DNA of 64,000 nucleotides from CAIWHR01 sp963734055 (lineage in GTDB: Bacteria; Pseudomonadota; Gammaproteobacteria; Burkholderiales; Casimicrobiaceae): positions 110,266 to 174,265 of the forward strand of contig CAVTFQ010000010.1 in NCBI GenBank assembly GCA_963734055.1. The letters run 5' to 3'. Of this stretch, positions 32,661 to 41,962 are shown in pieces. How positions within the stretch are numbered: the first letter of the stretch is position 1; each line of letters opens with the position of its first letter. Position numbers and translations under genes: made by a program. Below the pieces are notes generated by a model. The model saw only the letters and a list, made by a program, of their open reading frames with translations, had not been told where the DNA came from and ran no database searches.

Positions 32661-33665
32661 CTAAGGGTGACTATCGGGCGCGATGCGCACCACGGTCCGC
32701 CCGCGGACCATTCCCTTGAGATAAGGCTCGAAGTGCGTGGGCAGGTCCTCGAACTCGATCGTCCGGACCTGGTCGTGGACCTGGTCGGGACGCCATTCGA
32801 CGGCGAGCTTGTTCCAGATCTTCTGCCGCGTCGCCATCGGGCAGTTCGCGCTGTCGGCGCCGAGCAGCGACACGCCGCGCAGGATGAACGGCGCGACCGT
32901 CGTGTGGAGCTTCATGTCGGCGGCGAGACCGACCGCGCCGACGGTCCCGCCGATCTTCATCGTCGAGAGCAGCCAGGCGAGCAGGTCGCCGCCGAGATTG
33001 TCGACGGCTCCGGCCCAGGTCGCCTTGTCGAGCGGACGGATCTTCGAGAGGTCGATCGACTGGCGCAGGACCACCTCCTTCGCGCCGAGGCCCTTGAGAT
33101 AACGGCTCTCCTCCTTCTTGCCCGTGATCGCGACGACTTCGTAACCGGTCTTGGCGAGGATCTCGACCGCGACCGAGCCCACCCCGCCGGTCGCGCCGGT
33201 GACGGCCACCGGCCCGTTCCCCGGCTTGAGGCCGTTGTGCTCCATCAGCATGATCGCCTGCGCGGCGGTGAAGCCCGCGGTGCCGAGCGTCATCGCGTCG
33301 AACGCCGTCATGCTCTCCGGCCGCCGGACGATCCAGTCGCCCGGCACGCGGACCAACTCCGCATAGCCGCCATCGTGCGCGACGCCCATGTCGTACGCGT
33401 GGACGATCACCTTGTCGCCGCGCTTCCATCGGGAATCGGCGGACGACTCGACCGTGCCGGCCATGTCGATGCCGGCGTTGGTCGGGTACTTCCGCATGAT
33501 CTTGCCGGCGCCGTTGTAGGACAGGGCGTCCTTGTAGTTGATCGTCGAGTACTTGGTGCGCACGACGACGTCGCCCGGGTCGAGGTCGTCGACCCCGAGC
33601 TCGACGAAACGGCTCACGATGGCGTTGTTCTCCTGAAAGGTCCGGTACGCCTTGAATTTCTGCAC
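32661..33665 (-). CDS. acuI: Acrylyl-CoA reductase (YhdH/AcuI family)
   Basis: This 334-residue NADPH-dependent medium-chain oxidoreductase without zinc ligands belongs to the YhdH/YhfP quinone-oxidoreductase family. Characterised members reduce acrylyl-CoA to propionyl-CoA. Visible features are STINYKDALSYNGAGKI, PTNAGIDMAGTV, the nucleotide-binding AVTGATGGVGSVAVEIL and RGVSLLGADSANCP. I chose GTG 33665 with AAGGAG 8 bases upstream; the longer open frame overlaps zapE. The prpE gene follows 136 bases downstream. Together they fit acrylate or 3-hydroxypropionate use, feeding propionyl-CoA into the prpBCD cycle encoded 16 kb away. Confidence 0.87.
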   Translation of the reverse strand: MQKFKAYRTFQENNAIVSRFVELGVDDLDPGDVVVRTKYSTINYKDALSYNGAGKIMRKYPTNAGIDMAGTVESSADSRWKRGDKVIVHAYDMGVAHDGGYAELVRVPGDWIVRRPESMTAFDAMTLGTAGFTAAQAIMLMEHNGLKPGNGPVAVTGATGGVGSVAVEILAKTGYEVVAITGKKEESRYLKGLGAKEVVLRQSIDLSKIRPLDKATWAGAVDNLGGDLLAWLLSTMKIGGTVGAVGLAADMKLHTTVAPFILRGVSLLGADSANCPMATRQKIWNKLAVEWRPDQVHDQVRTIEFEDLPTHFEPYLKGMVRGRTVVRIAPDSHP

Positions 33666-33697
33666 GGGAATTCTCCTTCGGGACGGCGGGAGGGGGT

Positions 33698-34837
33698 TCA
33701 GGCGGCGTCCTGCGACAGCGCGGGAACGTGCGGGAGCGCCATGTAGTCGCGGGACTGCATCTCGATCAGCCGGCTCACGGTCCGGTCGAACTCGCGCTGG
33801 TTCGGCTCGACGCGGTACAGGCCGTCCGGGGGGACGGCGGCCGAGATCACGAGCTTCACGCGATGATCGTACAGGATGTCGACGAGCCAGGTGAAGCGCC
33901 GGGCGCTGTTGCCCATGTCGGCCGTCAGGATCGGGACGCCGGACAGGAAGAGCACCGGAAAGCTGCGGGCGAGCTCGAGGTAGTCGCGCTGCGAGCGGGG
34001 TCCCTCGCAGAGCGTCGCAAAGTCGAACCAGGCGGCGCTGCCGGCGACGCGCTGCGCGAGGAGCTCGCGCGCTTCGACCGTGAGCCTCGGGTTCTCGTCG
34101 GGCCCGCTCCGCATCCGCTCGAAAGCGGCGGCGAGCGCAGCGTCGGCCGCAGGCCCGAGCGGCGTCTGGCAGACCCCGGCCTGCTCGAGCACGCGCAGCC
34201 GGTAGTCGATGCCGGCGTCGACCTCGACGACGTCGAGCCGCTGGTTCAGGAGCGCGATCGCGGGCAGGAACCGCTCGCGCTGGAGCCCGTCCGGCCACAG
34301 GCCGTCCGGCGGATAGTTCGACGTCACCACGAAGACGACGCCCCCTTCGAAGAGCGCCGAGAACAGGCGACCCAGGATCATCGCATCGGCGATGTCGGAC
34401 ACGTGGAACTCGTCGAAGCAGATGAGACGATGGCGCAGGGCGATCCGTTCGGCGACCGTGGCAAGGGGGTCCTCCTCGTCTTTGAGCGCCGCGAGCTCCT
34501 CGTGCACCGCGCGCATGAAGGCGTGGAAGTGGACGCGCGTCTTGCGGCGGATCGCCACGGTCGAGAAGAAGCCGTCCATGAGGAAGCTCTTGCCGCGCCC
34601 CACGCCGCCCCACAGGTAGACGCCGCGCGGCACGTCGGGCGGCAGGAACAGCTTTTTCAGCGTCGACTGCCGCGCGGCGCGGAACGCCTCGAGCTCGGTG
34701 GCAAGGTGCGACAGGCGGTCGAATGCCGCGGCCTGCGCGTGATCGAGCGTCGTGCCGCGCGCCGCGAGCAGCGGCTCGAGCCACGCGACGAACGCGTCGT
34801 GGCGCGCGGTGACGTCGCCTTCGATATCGCCCGCCAT
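33698..34837 (-). CDS. zapE: Cell division protein ZapE (AFG1-like ATPase)
   Basis: This AAA ATPase modulates the FtsZ ring; in mitochondria the relatives act in protein turnover. The 379 residues carry Walker A GGVGRGKSFLMD, Walker B LICFDEFHVSDIADAM, and the family-typical VVFVVTSNYPPDGLWPDGLQRERF and DMGNSARRFTWLVDILYDHR. Location next to lpdA is common in betaproteobacteria. It starts 3 bases before the lpdA stop side of the operon, so the TCA string is probably read through into it. Confidence 0.93.
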   Translation of the reverse strand: MAGDIEGDVTARHDAFVAWLEPLLAARGTTLDHAQAAAFDRLSHLATELEAFRAARQSTLKKLFLPPDVPRGVYLWGGVGRGKSFLMDGFFSTVAIRRKTRVHFHAFMRAVHEELAALKDEEDPLATVAERIALRHRLICFDEFHVSDIADAMILGRLFSALFEGGVVFVVTSNYPPDGLWPDGLQRERFLPAIALLNQRLDVVEVDAGIDYRLRVLEQAGVCQTPLGPAADAALAAAFERMRSGPDENPRLTVEARELLAQRVAGSAAWFDFATLCEGPRSQRDYLELARSFPVLFLSGVPILTADMGNSARRFTWLVDILYDHRVKLVISAAVPPDGLYRVEPNQREFDRTVSRLIEMQSRDYMALPHVPALSQDAA

Positions 34838-34840
34838 CGC

Positions 34841-36271
34841 TCAGAGATTGAGCGTACGCCCTTCGACTGCCAGCGCGGCCTCCTTCGTCGCCTCGGACAG
34901 GGACGGATGCGCGTGGCAGATCCGCGCGAGATCCTCGCTCGCCGCGCCGAACTCCATCGCGACCACGCCTTCGGCGATCAATTCGGAAGCGAGCGGCCCG
35001 ATCACGTGCATGCCGAGGATGCGATCGGTGGCGGCGTCGGCCAGGATCTTGACGAAGCCGGTGGTGTCGCCCAGCGCACGCGCGCGACCGTTCGCGGAGA
35101 ACGGAAAGCGGCCCGCCTTGTAGGCGACGCCTTCCGCCCGGAGCTGCTGCTCGGTCTTGCCGACCCAGGCGATCTCCGGCGACGTGTAGATCACCCACGG
35201 GATCGTGTTGAAGTCGACGTGCCCGTGCTGCCCGGCGATGCGTTCGGCGACGGCGACGCCCTCGTCCTCGGCTTTGTGCGCGAGCATCGGACCGCGAACG
35301 ACGTCGCCGATCGCCCAGACGTTCCCGAGATTGGTGCGGCATTCGGCGTCCACGGCGACGAAGCCGCGCTCGTCGAGCGCGAGCCCGACCTTCTCCGCGC
35401 CAAGCCCCGCCGTGTGCGGGAGTCGACCGATCGAGACGATCAGCTTGTCGAACGTCGCCGCCTGGGGCTTGCCCGCGGCGTCATTCCAGTCGACGGCAAC
35501 GTCGTCCTTGCCGACCGCCACCCTGGTGATCGCCACGCCGAGCTCGATCGCGAGTCCCTGCTTCGCGAACACGCGCTGCGCCTCCTTCGCGATCGCCTCG
35601 TCGGCGACCCCGAGGAATGCCGGGAGCGCTTCGAGCACGGTGACCTGCGCGCCGAGTCGCCGCCAGACGCTGCCCATCTCGAGTCCGATCACGCCGGCAC
35701 CGACGACGCCGAGGCGTTTCGGCACGTCGCCGAGCGCGAGCGCCCCTTCGTTGTCGAGGACGATCCGGTTGTCGATCGCCGCGCCGGGAAGCGGCCGCGG
35801 CTTCGATCCCGTGGCGACGATCACGTGCTTCGCGACGAGCTCCGCTGGCTTCGCACCCTGCACCGCGATGGTCCAGCCCGATTCCGCGCCGCCGCCCGTG
35901 AACGATCCCGTGCCGGGGAAGAACGCGATCTTGTTCTTCTTGAACAGGAAGGCGATGCCGTCGTTGTTCTGCGCGACGACCTTCTCCTTGCGCGCCTGCA
36001 TCTTCGCGACGTCGATCGCGAGCCCCTTGACCTCGATGCCGTGATCGGCGAACGCGTGGCCCGCGTGCTCGTAGTTCTCGGACGATTGCAGGAGCGCCTT
36101 CGACGGGATGCAGCCGACGTTCGTGCACGTGCCTCCGGGCGCGGGCTTGCCGTCGGCGCGCGTCCAGTCGTCGATGCACGCGGTCTTGAGGCCGAGCTGC
36201 GCCGCGCGGATCGCGGCGATGTAGCCGCCGGGGCCGGCGCCGATCACCACCACGTCGAATTGTTCAGCCAT
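34841..36271 (-). CDS. lpdA: Dihydrolipoyl dehydrogenase (E3)
   Basis: This FAD/NAD flavoprotein reoxidises the lipoyl groups of the 2-oxoglutarate dehydrogenase complex. The 476 residues have the FAD motif VIGAGPGGYIAAIRAAQLG, the redox disulfide GGTCTNVGCIPSK and the NAD motif GVVGAGVIGLEMGSVW. The C-terminal dimer-interface His-Glu pair is in CHAHPSLSEA. The gene follows odhB with a dispersed palindrome pair in the 124-base gap, so its dosage relative to E1/E2 may be tuned there. Confidence 0.96.
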   Translation of the reverse strand: MAEQFDVVVIGAGPGGYIAAIRAAQLGLKTACIDDWTRADGKPAPGGTCTNVGCIPSKALLQSSENYEHAGHAFADHGIEVKGLAIDVAKMQARKEKVVAQNNDGIAFLFKKNKIAFFPGTGSFTGGGAESGWTIAVQGAKPAELVAKHVIVATGSKPRPLPGAAIDNRIVLDNEGALALGDVPKRLGVVGAGVIGLEMGSVWRRLGAQVTVLEALPAFLGVADEAIAKEAQRVFAKQGLAIELGVAITRVAVGKDDVAVDWNDAAGKPQAATFDKLIVSIGRLPHTAGLGAEKVGLALDERGFVAVDAECRTNLGNVWAIGDVVRGPMLAHKAEDEGVAVAERIAGQHGHVDFNTIPWVIYTSPEIAWVGKTEQQLRAEGVAYKAGRFPFSANGRARALGDTTGFVKILADAATDRILGMHVIGPLASELIAEGVVAMEFGAASEDLARICHAHPSLSEATKEAALAVEGRTLNL

Positions 36272-36317
36272 CGCGGGCCCTTCTTCTGGATTCGGCAGGT
36301 GCGCGGCGCAACGAAGC

Positions 36318-36394
36318 CGTCGTCCCCGCGAAGGCGGGGACCCAGTCTCTTTGCGCCGAAAGACGCTGGATTCCCGCGTACGCGGGAATGACGA
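36318..36394. repeat. Pair of inverted REP-like palindromes between odhB and lpdA
   Basis: The first unit (about 36318-36343) reads GTCCCCGCGAAGGCGGGGAC. The second (36370-36389) is the perfect palindrome ATTCCCGCGTACGCGGGAAT. The flanking CCCAG/CTGG bases show that the two units are in opposite orientation. This is the same family as the element near 3640. Strong hairpins on either strand may stabilise or partly terminate the odhAB mRNA. Confidence 0.8.
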
Positions 36395-36395
36395 T

Positions 36396-37625
36396 CTATA
36401 AGTCGAGCAGCATGCGCGCGGGATCCTCGAGCGCTTCCTTGATTGCGACGAGCGACAGCACCGCCTCGCGCCCGTCGATGATCCGATGGTCGTACGACTG
36501 CGCGAGGTAGTTCATCGGGCGGACGACGACCTGCCCGTTCTCGACGACTGCACGGTCCTTGGTCGCGTGGACGCCGAGGATCGCCGATTGCGGCGGGTTG
36601 ATGATCGGCGTCGACAGCATCGAGCCGAACACCCCGCCATTCGAGATCGTGTACGTCCCGCCGGTCAATTCCTCGACGGTGAGCTTGCCCTCCTGCGCCC
36701 GCTTCCCGTAATCGGCGATCTTCGCCTCGATCTCGGCGATCGACAGCTGGTCCGCGTCGCGCAGGATCGGCACGACCAGCCCGCGCGGGCTGCCGACGGC
36801 GATGCCGATGTCGAAGTAGCCGTGGTAGACGATGTCGGTGCCGTCGATCGACGCGTTGACCGCCGGAAACTTCTTCAAGGCGTGGACGGCGGCCTTCACG
36901 AAGAAGCCCATGAAGCCGAGCTTGACGCCGTGCTCCTTTTCGAAGCGATCCTTGTACTTGTTGCGCAGCTCGATCACGGGCTGCATGTTGACTTCGTTGA
37001 ACGTCGTCAGGATCGCGGCCGTCGACTGCGACGCCACCAGGCGCTCGGCGACGCGCTGCCGCAGCCGCGACATCGGCACGCGCTGCTCGGGACGGTTGCC
37101 GGGCTCGGCGGGCAGGGGCCCCGCGGGCGCGGGCGGCGCCTTCGCGACCGGCGCAGGCGTGGGCGATGGGGCGGGCGGCGACGTCTTCGGCTCGGCGGCC
37201 AGCACGTCGGCTTTCGTCACGCGGCCGCCGCGTCCCGTCCCGGTCACGTCGGAGGCGGAGATGCCCTGCTCGGTCATCATCTTCCGCGCCGCGGGCATCG
37301 CCGCCGGCGCAGGCGCCGTCGACACGGGCGCGGCCGGCTTCGCCGCCGTCGTCGCAGCCGCGGGCGCCGCCGTCGCGGCCGCCTTCGCCTCGGTGTCGAT
37401 GATCGCGATCACCTCCTGACCCGCGACCGTCGCGCCGTCGCCCTTCAGGATCTCGACCAGCGCGCCCGACGCCGGCGCCGGCAGCTCGAGCACGACCTTG
37501 TCGGTCTCGACGTCGATCAGGTTCTCGTCGCGGGCCACCGCGGCGCCCGTCTTCTTGTGCCACGAGACGAGCGTGGCCTCGGCCACGGACTCGGGCAGCT
37601 GCGGGACTTTGACTTCCACTCGCAT
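36396..37625 (-). CDS. odhB: Dihydrolipoamide succinyltransferase (E2 of 2-oxoglutarate dehydrogenase)
   Basis: This core subunit of the 2-oxoglutarate dehydrogenase complex has 409 residues. An N-terminal lipoyl domain carries the modified lysine in VETDKVVLELPAP (residue ~43). A flexible Ala/Pro linker follows, then the peripheral subunit-binding domain (ARKMMTEQGISASDVTGTGR, ~110-145), a second linker, and the catalytic domain ending in the HxxxDG motif SYDHRIIDGREAV. It is downstream of odhA by 13 bases and shares its transcript. Confidence 0.96.
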   Translation of the reverse strand: MRVEVKVPQLPESVAEATLVSWHKKTGAAVARDENLIDVETDKVVLELPAPASGALVEILKGDGATVAGQEVIAIIDTEAKAAATAAPAAATTAAKPAAPVSTAPAPAAMPAARKMMTEQGISASDVTGTGRGGRVTKADVLAAEPKTSPPAPSPTPAPVAKAPPAPAGPLPAEPGNRPEQRVPMSRLRQRVAERLVASQSTAAILTTFNEVNMQPVIELRNKYKDRFEKEHGVKLGFMGFFVKAAVHALKKFPAVNASIDGTDIVYHGYFDIGIAVGSPRGLVVPILRDADQLSIAEIEAKIADYGKRAQEGKLTVEELTGGTYTISNGGVFGSMLSTPIINPPQSAILGVHATKDRAVVENGQVVVRPMNYLAQSYDHRIIDGREAVLSLVAIKEALEDPARMLLDL

Positions 37626-37638
37626 CGATGGCCTTTTC

Positions 37639-40482
37639 TCAGGTGTGGACGAGCATCTCGCCCTCGGAGAGAGGCGGCGCCGCGAACGCGTCCGCGACGA
37701 GCTTCTGCTGGCGCTCGACGTGCTTCGACATGTAGCCGACCGCGGTCGTTGCCGACACCGGGCGCCCGGCGTAGGCGACGATCTGGTCGGGCAGCGCGTC
37801 CTCCCGGAAGTACGCGCGGAGCCGGTACCACGCGCCCTGGTTCTGCGGCTCCTCCTGGCACCAGACGATCTCGGTCGCGTTCGGGAACTTCGCGAGCTGC
37901 GCCTTCAGGTCCGCGTGCGGGAACGGATACTGCTGCTCGAGCCGGAAGATCGCGACGTCGCCGATCTTGTGCTCGCGCCGGTATGCGGCCAGCTCGTAGT
38001 AGACCTTGCCCGAGCAGAGGATCACCCGGCGCACGCTCTTCGCGGCGATCTTCTCCACTTCGCCGATGACGTTCTGGAAGCGCCCTTCCGCGAGCTCGTC
38101 GAGCGTCGAAACGGCTTCCTTGTGGCGCAGGAGGCTCTTCGGGCTCATCACGATCAGCGGCCGCCGAAAGGTGCGGAGCATCTGCCGGCGGAACAGGTGA
38201 TAGACCTGCGCCGGCGTCGACGGCACGCACACCTGCATATTGTGCTCGGCGCAGAGCTGAAGGTAGCGCTCGGGCCGCGCCGACGAATGCTCGGGGCCCT
38301 GCCCTTCGTAGCCGTGCGGCAGGAGCAGTACGAGCCCGCAGATCCGGCCCCACTTCACCTCGCCCGACGCAATGAACTGGTCGATCACGACCTGCCCACC
38401 GTTCGCGAAGTCGCCGAACTGCGCTTCCCAGATGACGAGGCGCTTGGGATCGGACGTCGCATAGCCGTACTCGAAACCCAGGACGCCGTACTCGGTCAGC
38501 ACCGAATCGATCACCTCGAACTCCGGCTGCCCCGGCTTCACGTGCTGGAGCGGAATCCAGGTCCCGGAGTCCCACTTCTCGCGGTTCTGGTCGTGCAGCA
38601 CGGCGTGCCGGTGCGAGAACGTGCCGCGGGCGGTGTCCTCGCCGGAGAGCCGAATTCCTATGTCCTGGTTCACGAGGGTCGCGTACGCGAGCGTCTCGGC
38701 CATCCCCCAGTCGAGCGGCAGCCTGCCCTCGCCCATCGCGCGGCGGTCGGCGAGCACGCGCTCGACCCGCGGATGGACCTTGAATCCTGCGGGGACCGTC
38801 GTGACCTTCCCGGCGAGCTCCTTCAGCGCGTCGAGCGGCACGCGCGTGTCGCACGGCTCGGTCCAGCTCTTGCCCTTGTACGGGGTCCAGTCGACGGAGA
38901 ACGGCGCCTTGTAATTCGACAAGATCGTCGTGTTCGTGTGCATCCCCTTGTCCATCGCCGCGCGGTAGGCGGCGATCATCGCGTCGGCGTCGCCCGGCTG
39001 GATCACGCCTTCGCGCTCGAGCCGGTCGGCGTAGAGCTTGCGCGTGCCCGGGTGCTGCCCGATCCGCTTGTACATGAGCGGCTGCGTGATCATCGGCTCG
39101 TCGGCCTCGTTGTGGCCCAGGCGCCGGAAGCAGACGAGGTCGATGAAGACGTCGCGATGGAACTGCCGCCGGTACTCCATCGCCATCTCGATCGCCAGCA
39201 GCGAGACTTCCGGGTCGTCGGCGTTGACGTGGAAGATCGGCGCCTCGGCCATCTTCGCGATGTCGGTGCAGTAGAGCGTGCCCCGCGTGTCGCGGGGGTC
39301 GGAGGTCGTGAATCCGATCTGGTTGTTGACGACGATGTGGAGGGTGCCGCCCGTGTAGTAGCCGCGGGTCTGCGCCATGTTGAGGATTTCCTGGATCACG
39401 CCCTGCCCCGCGAGCGCCGCATCGCCGTGGATCAGCACCGGCAGCACCTGGTCGCCGACCTCGTCGCCCCGCCGGTGCTGGCGCGCGCGCACCGAGCCCT
39501 CGACCACCGGATCGACCGCCTCGAGGTGCGACGGGTTGAACGCGAGGGTCAGGTGCATCGGTCCGCCCGGCGTGACGACGTCCGACGAGAAACCCTGGTG
39601 GTACTTGACGTCGCCCGCGACGAGCTCCTGCGCCTGCTTGCCCTCGAACTCCGAGAAGAGGTCGGCGGGCATCTTGCCGAACGTGTTGACCAGCACGTTC
39701 AAGCGCCCGCGGTGCGCCATCCCGATCACGGTCTCCTTGATGCCGGCGGCGCCCGCCTTCTGGATCAGGTGGTCGAGCATCGGCGTCAGCGTGTCGCCGC
39801 CCTCGCCCGAGAAGCGCTTCTGGCCGACGTACTTCGTGTGCAGGTAGCGCTCGAGCGTCTCGGCCGCGGTGAGGCGCTCGAGGATGTGGCGCCGCTGCTC
39901 CGCCGTGTAGACGGGCCGCGACCGGATGGGCTCGAGCCAGTGCTGGACGAAGCGCTTGGTCGTCGTGTCCGAGATGTACATGTACTCGGCGCCGAACGTC
40001 CGGCAATACGTGTCCCGGAGCGCCTGGATCAGCTCGCGCAGCCGCATCCGCTCGCCGCCGGCCTTGAACGATCCGACGTCGAACTCGGTGTCGAGGTCGG
40101 CGTCGGTGAAGCCGTAGCTGGCGATGTCGAGGTCGGCGATGTAGCGCTTCTCCTGGCGCTTGAGCGGGTCGATGTCGGCCTGGAACATCCCAAGCGTGCG
40201 GAACTTGCCGATGAGCTGCAGCACGAGCACCTGCTTGTGCATCGTCGCCGCGTCGACCATCGCGCCCGCGACCTTGCGGCTCTTGCCGAGCCGGATGAAG
40301 GACTCGATGACCGGCGCGTGCGCGACGTCGGCGGCGCCGCCGCGCAAGCTGTCGAAGTAGCGCCGCCAGTCTGACGGGACCGACTCCGGGTTCGCGAGGT
40401 AGTGCTCGTACTGCTCCTCGATGAACGGAGCGTTGCCCCCGAACAGCGTGCTCGTCGACTCGAATTCCCTGAGGTCGCTCAT
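37639..40482 (-). CDS. odhA: 2-Oxoglutarate dehydrogenase E1 component
   Basis: This thiamine-diphosphate enzyme decarboxylates 2-oxoglutarate and succinylates the E2 lipoyl group. The 947 residues begin with the OdhA-type N terminus (ALFGGNAPFIEEQYEHYLANP). They include MAHRGRLNVLVNTFGK, the ThDP-binding region HGDAALAGQGVIQEILNM, NNQIGFTTSDPRDTRGT, VFIDLVCFRRLGHNEADEP and the transketolase-like C-terminal half (ARPERYLQL, RRPLIVMSPKSLLRH). The length is standard for proteobacterial SucA. It starts 27 bases after the gltA stop. Confidence 0.97.
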   Translation of the reverse strand: MSDLREFESTSTLFGGNAPFIEEQYEHYLANPESVPSDWRRYFDSLRGGAADVAHAPVIESFIRLGKSRKVAGAMVDAATMHKQVLVLQLIGKFRTLGMFQADIDPLKRQEKRYIADLDIASYGFTDADLDTEFDVGSFKAGGERMRLRELIQALRDTYCRTFGAEYMYISDTTTKRFVQHWLEPIRSRPVYTAEQRRHILERLTAAETLERYLHTKYVGQKRFSGEGGDTLTPMLDHLIQKAGAAGIKETVIGMAHRGRLNVLVNTFGKMPADLFSEFEGKQAQELVAGDVKYHQGFSSDVVTPGGPMHLTLAFNPSHLEAVDPVVEGSVRARQHRRGDEVGDQVLPVLIHGDAALAGQGVIQEILNMAQTRGYYTGGTLHIVVNNQIGFTTSDPRDTRGTLYCTDIAKMAEAPIFHVNADDPEVSLLAIEMAMEYRRQFHRDVFIDLVCFRRLGHNEADEPMITQPLMYKRIGQHPGTRKLYADRLEREGVIQPGDADAMIAAYRAAMDKGMHTNTTILSNYKAPFSVDWTPYKGKSWTEPCDTRVPLDALKELAGKVTTVPAGFKVHPRVERVLADRRAMGEGRLPLDWGMAETLAYATLVNQDIGIRLSGEDTARGTFSHRHAVLHDQNREKWDSGTWIPLQHVKPGQPEFEVIDSVLTEYGVLGFEYGYATSDPKRLVIWEAQFGDFANGGQVVIDQFIASGEVKWGRICGLVLLLPHGYEGQGPEHSSARPERYLQLCAEHNMQVCVPSTPAQVYHLFRRQMLRTFRRPLIVMSPKSLLRHKEAVSTLDELAEGRFQNVIGEVEKIAAKSVRRVILCSGKVYYELAAYRREHKIGDVAIFRLEQQYPFPHADLKAQLAKFPNATEIVWCQEEPQNQGAWYRLRAYFREDALPDQIVAYAGRPVSATTAVGYMSKHVERQQKLVADAFAAPPLSEGEMLVHT

Positions 40483-40509
40483 CGTCGCCTTCCTTCCGCC
40501 CCGCCGGCC

Positions 40510-41814
40510 TCAGCGTTGGGCGATGGGCTTCACCGCCCGCTGCTTCGCCCCGGTGAAGAGCTGCCGCGGGCGCCCGATCTTGTACTCCGGATCGGCGATC
40601 ATCTCGTTCAGCTGCGCGATCCAGCCGACGGTCCGCGCCAGCGCGAAAATCGCCGTGAACAGGGGCACCGGAATGCCGATCGCCTTCTGCACGATCCCCG
40701 AGTAATAGTCGACATTCGGGTAGAGCTTGCGCGACACGAAATACTCGTCTTCGACCGCGATCTTCTCCAGCGCCATCGCGAGCTTGAACAGCGGGTCGTC
40801 GTGCAGCCCGAGCTCGGTCAGCACCTCGTGGCACGTCTCGCGCATCAGCTTCGCGCGGGGGTCGTAGTTCTTGTAGACGCGGTGACCGAAGCCCATGAGC
40901 TTCACGCCCGAGTTCTTGTCCTTGACCTTGGCGATGAAGTCGTTGATCTTCGCGACGCCGCCCTGCTTCTGGATGTCGTAGAGCATGTTGAGGCAGGCCT
41001 CGTTGGCACCGCCGTGCGCCGGCCCCCAGAGGCAGGCGACGCCTGCGGCGATGGCGGCGAACGGGTTCGTCCCCGACGACGCGCACAGGCGCACGGTCGA
41101 GGTCGACGCGTTCTGCTCGTGATCGGCGTGCAGGATGAAGATCCGGTCGAGCGCGCGCACCAGCACGTCGTTGATCTTGTACTCCTCGCACGGCGTCGCG
41201 AACATCATCCGCATGAAGTTGGCCGCGTACGTCTGGTCGTTGCGCGGGTACATGTACGGCTGCCCGACCGAGTACTTGTAGGCCATGGCGACGAGGGTGG
41301 GCATCTTCGCGATCAGGCGGATCGCCGAGATGTCGCGCTGGTGCGCGTCGTGCAGGTTGATCGAGTCGGGGTAGAAGGCGCTCATTGCGCCGACGAGCCC
41401 GGTCAGCACCGCCATCGGATGCGCGTCGCGGCGAAAACCGCGCATGAAGAACTGCATCTGCTCGTTGACCATCGTGTGCTTGGTCACACGCCCCACGAAG
41501 TCGGCCTTCTGCGCCGGGTTGGGCAGCTCGCCGTAGAGCAGCAGGTGGCAGACCTCCATGAAGTCGCATTTCACCGCGAGCTCGTCGATCGGGTAGCCGC
41601 GATAGAGCAGCTCGCCCTTGTCGCCGTCGATGAAGGTGATCGTCGAGTTGCACGATGCGGTCGACAGGAAGCCCGGGTCGTAGGTGAACCGGCCGGTCTT
41701 GCCGTAGAGCGTCCGGATGTCGATCACGTCCGGCCCGATCGACCCGCGGAGGATCGGGAACGTGACGGCGGGGGCGTCATCGGAAAAAGTCAGCGTTGCG
41801 GTGCGGTCACTCAT
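40510..41814 (-). CDS. gltA: Citrate synthase
   Basis: GltA condenses oxaloacetate and acetyl-CoA. The 434 residues belong to the hexameric type II citrate synthases of Gram-negative bacteria. The N-terminal domain has YGKTGRFTYDPGFLSTASCN. The catalytic His residues are in LHADHEQNASTSTVR and GPAHGGANEA, and the Asp region is MGFGHRVYKNYDPRAKL. I chose ATG 41814 (start MSDRTATLTF); the longer frame is not family-like. It lies between sdhE and odhA in the TCA block. Confidence 0.96.
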   Translation of the reverse strand: MSDRTATLTFSDDAPAVTFPILRGSIGPDVIDIRTLYGKTGRFTYDPGFLSTASCNSTITFIDGDKGELLYRGYPIDELAVKCDFMEVCHLLLYGELPNPAQKADFVGRVTKHTMVNEQMQFFMRGFRRDAHPMAVLTGLVGAMSAFYPDSINLHDAHQRDISAIRLIAKMPTLVAMAYKYSVGQPYMYPRNDQTYAANFMRMMFATPCEEYKINDVLVRALDRIFILHADHEQNASTSTVRLCASSGTNPFAAIAAGVACLWGPAHGGANEACLNMLYDIQKQGGVAKINDFIAKVKDKNSGVKLMGFGHRVYKNYDPRAKLMRETCHEVLTELGLHDDPLFKLAMALEKIAVEDEYFVSRKLYPNVDYYSGIVQKAIGIPVPLFTAIFALARTVGWIAQLNEMIADPEYKIGRPRQLFTGAKQRAVKPIAQR

Positions 41815-41962
41815 GATCGTTGCTCCATGCTTCAAGTTGGGGGCCGGCCGGTGCCCCGCAAGATGCCATCGCACGCCCTCCGGCGGGCGCGCTCCTCCCC
41901 GTGCCAGCCTCGATCGTGCCGGTCGCGGGTAACGCCGAGGTCGAGCCGCGGCTCGCCTCTCC

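Noticed and set aside
37517..41653. A 1378-codon open frame on the - strand overlapping odhA and gltA
   Set aside because: It is out of frame with two clearly recognised genes on the same strand, and its composition is dominated by Arg/Gly/Ala. It is a GC-skew artefact.
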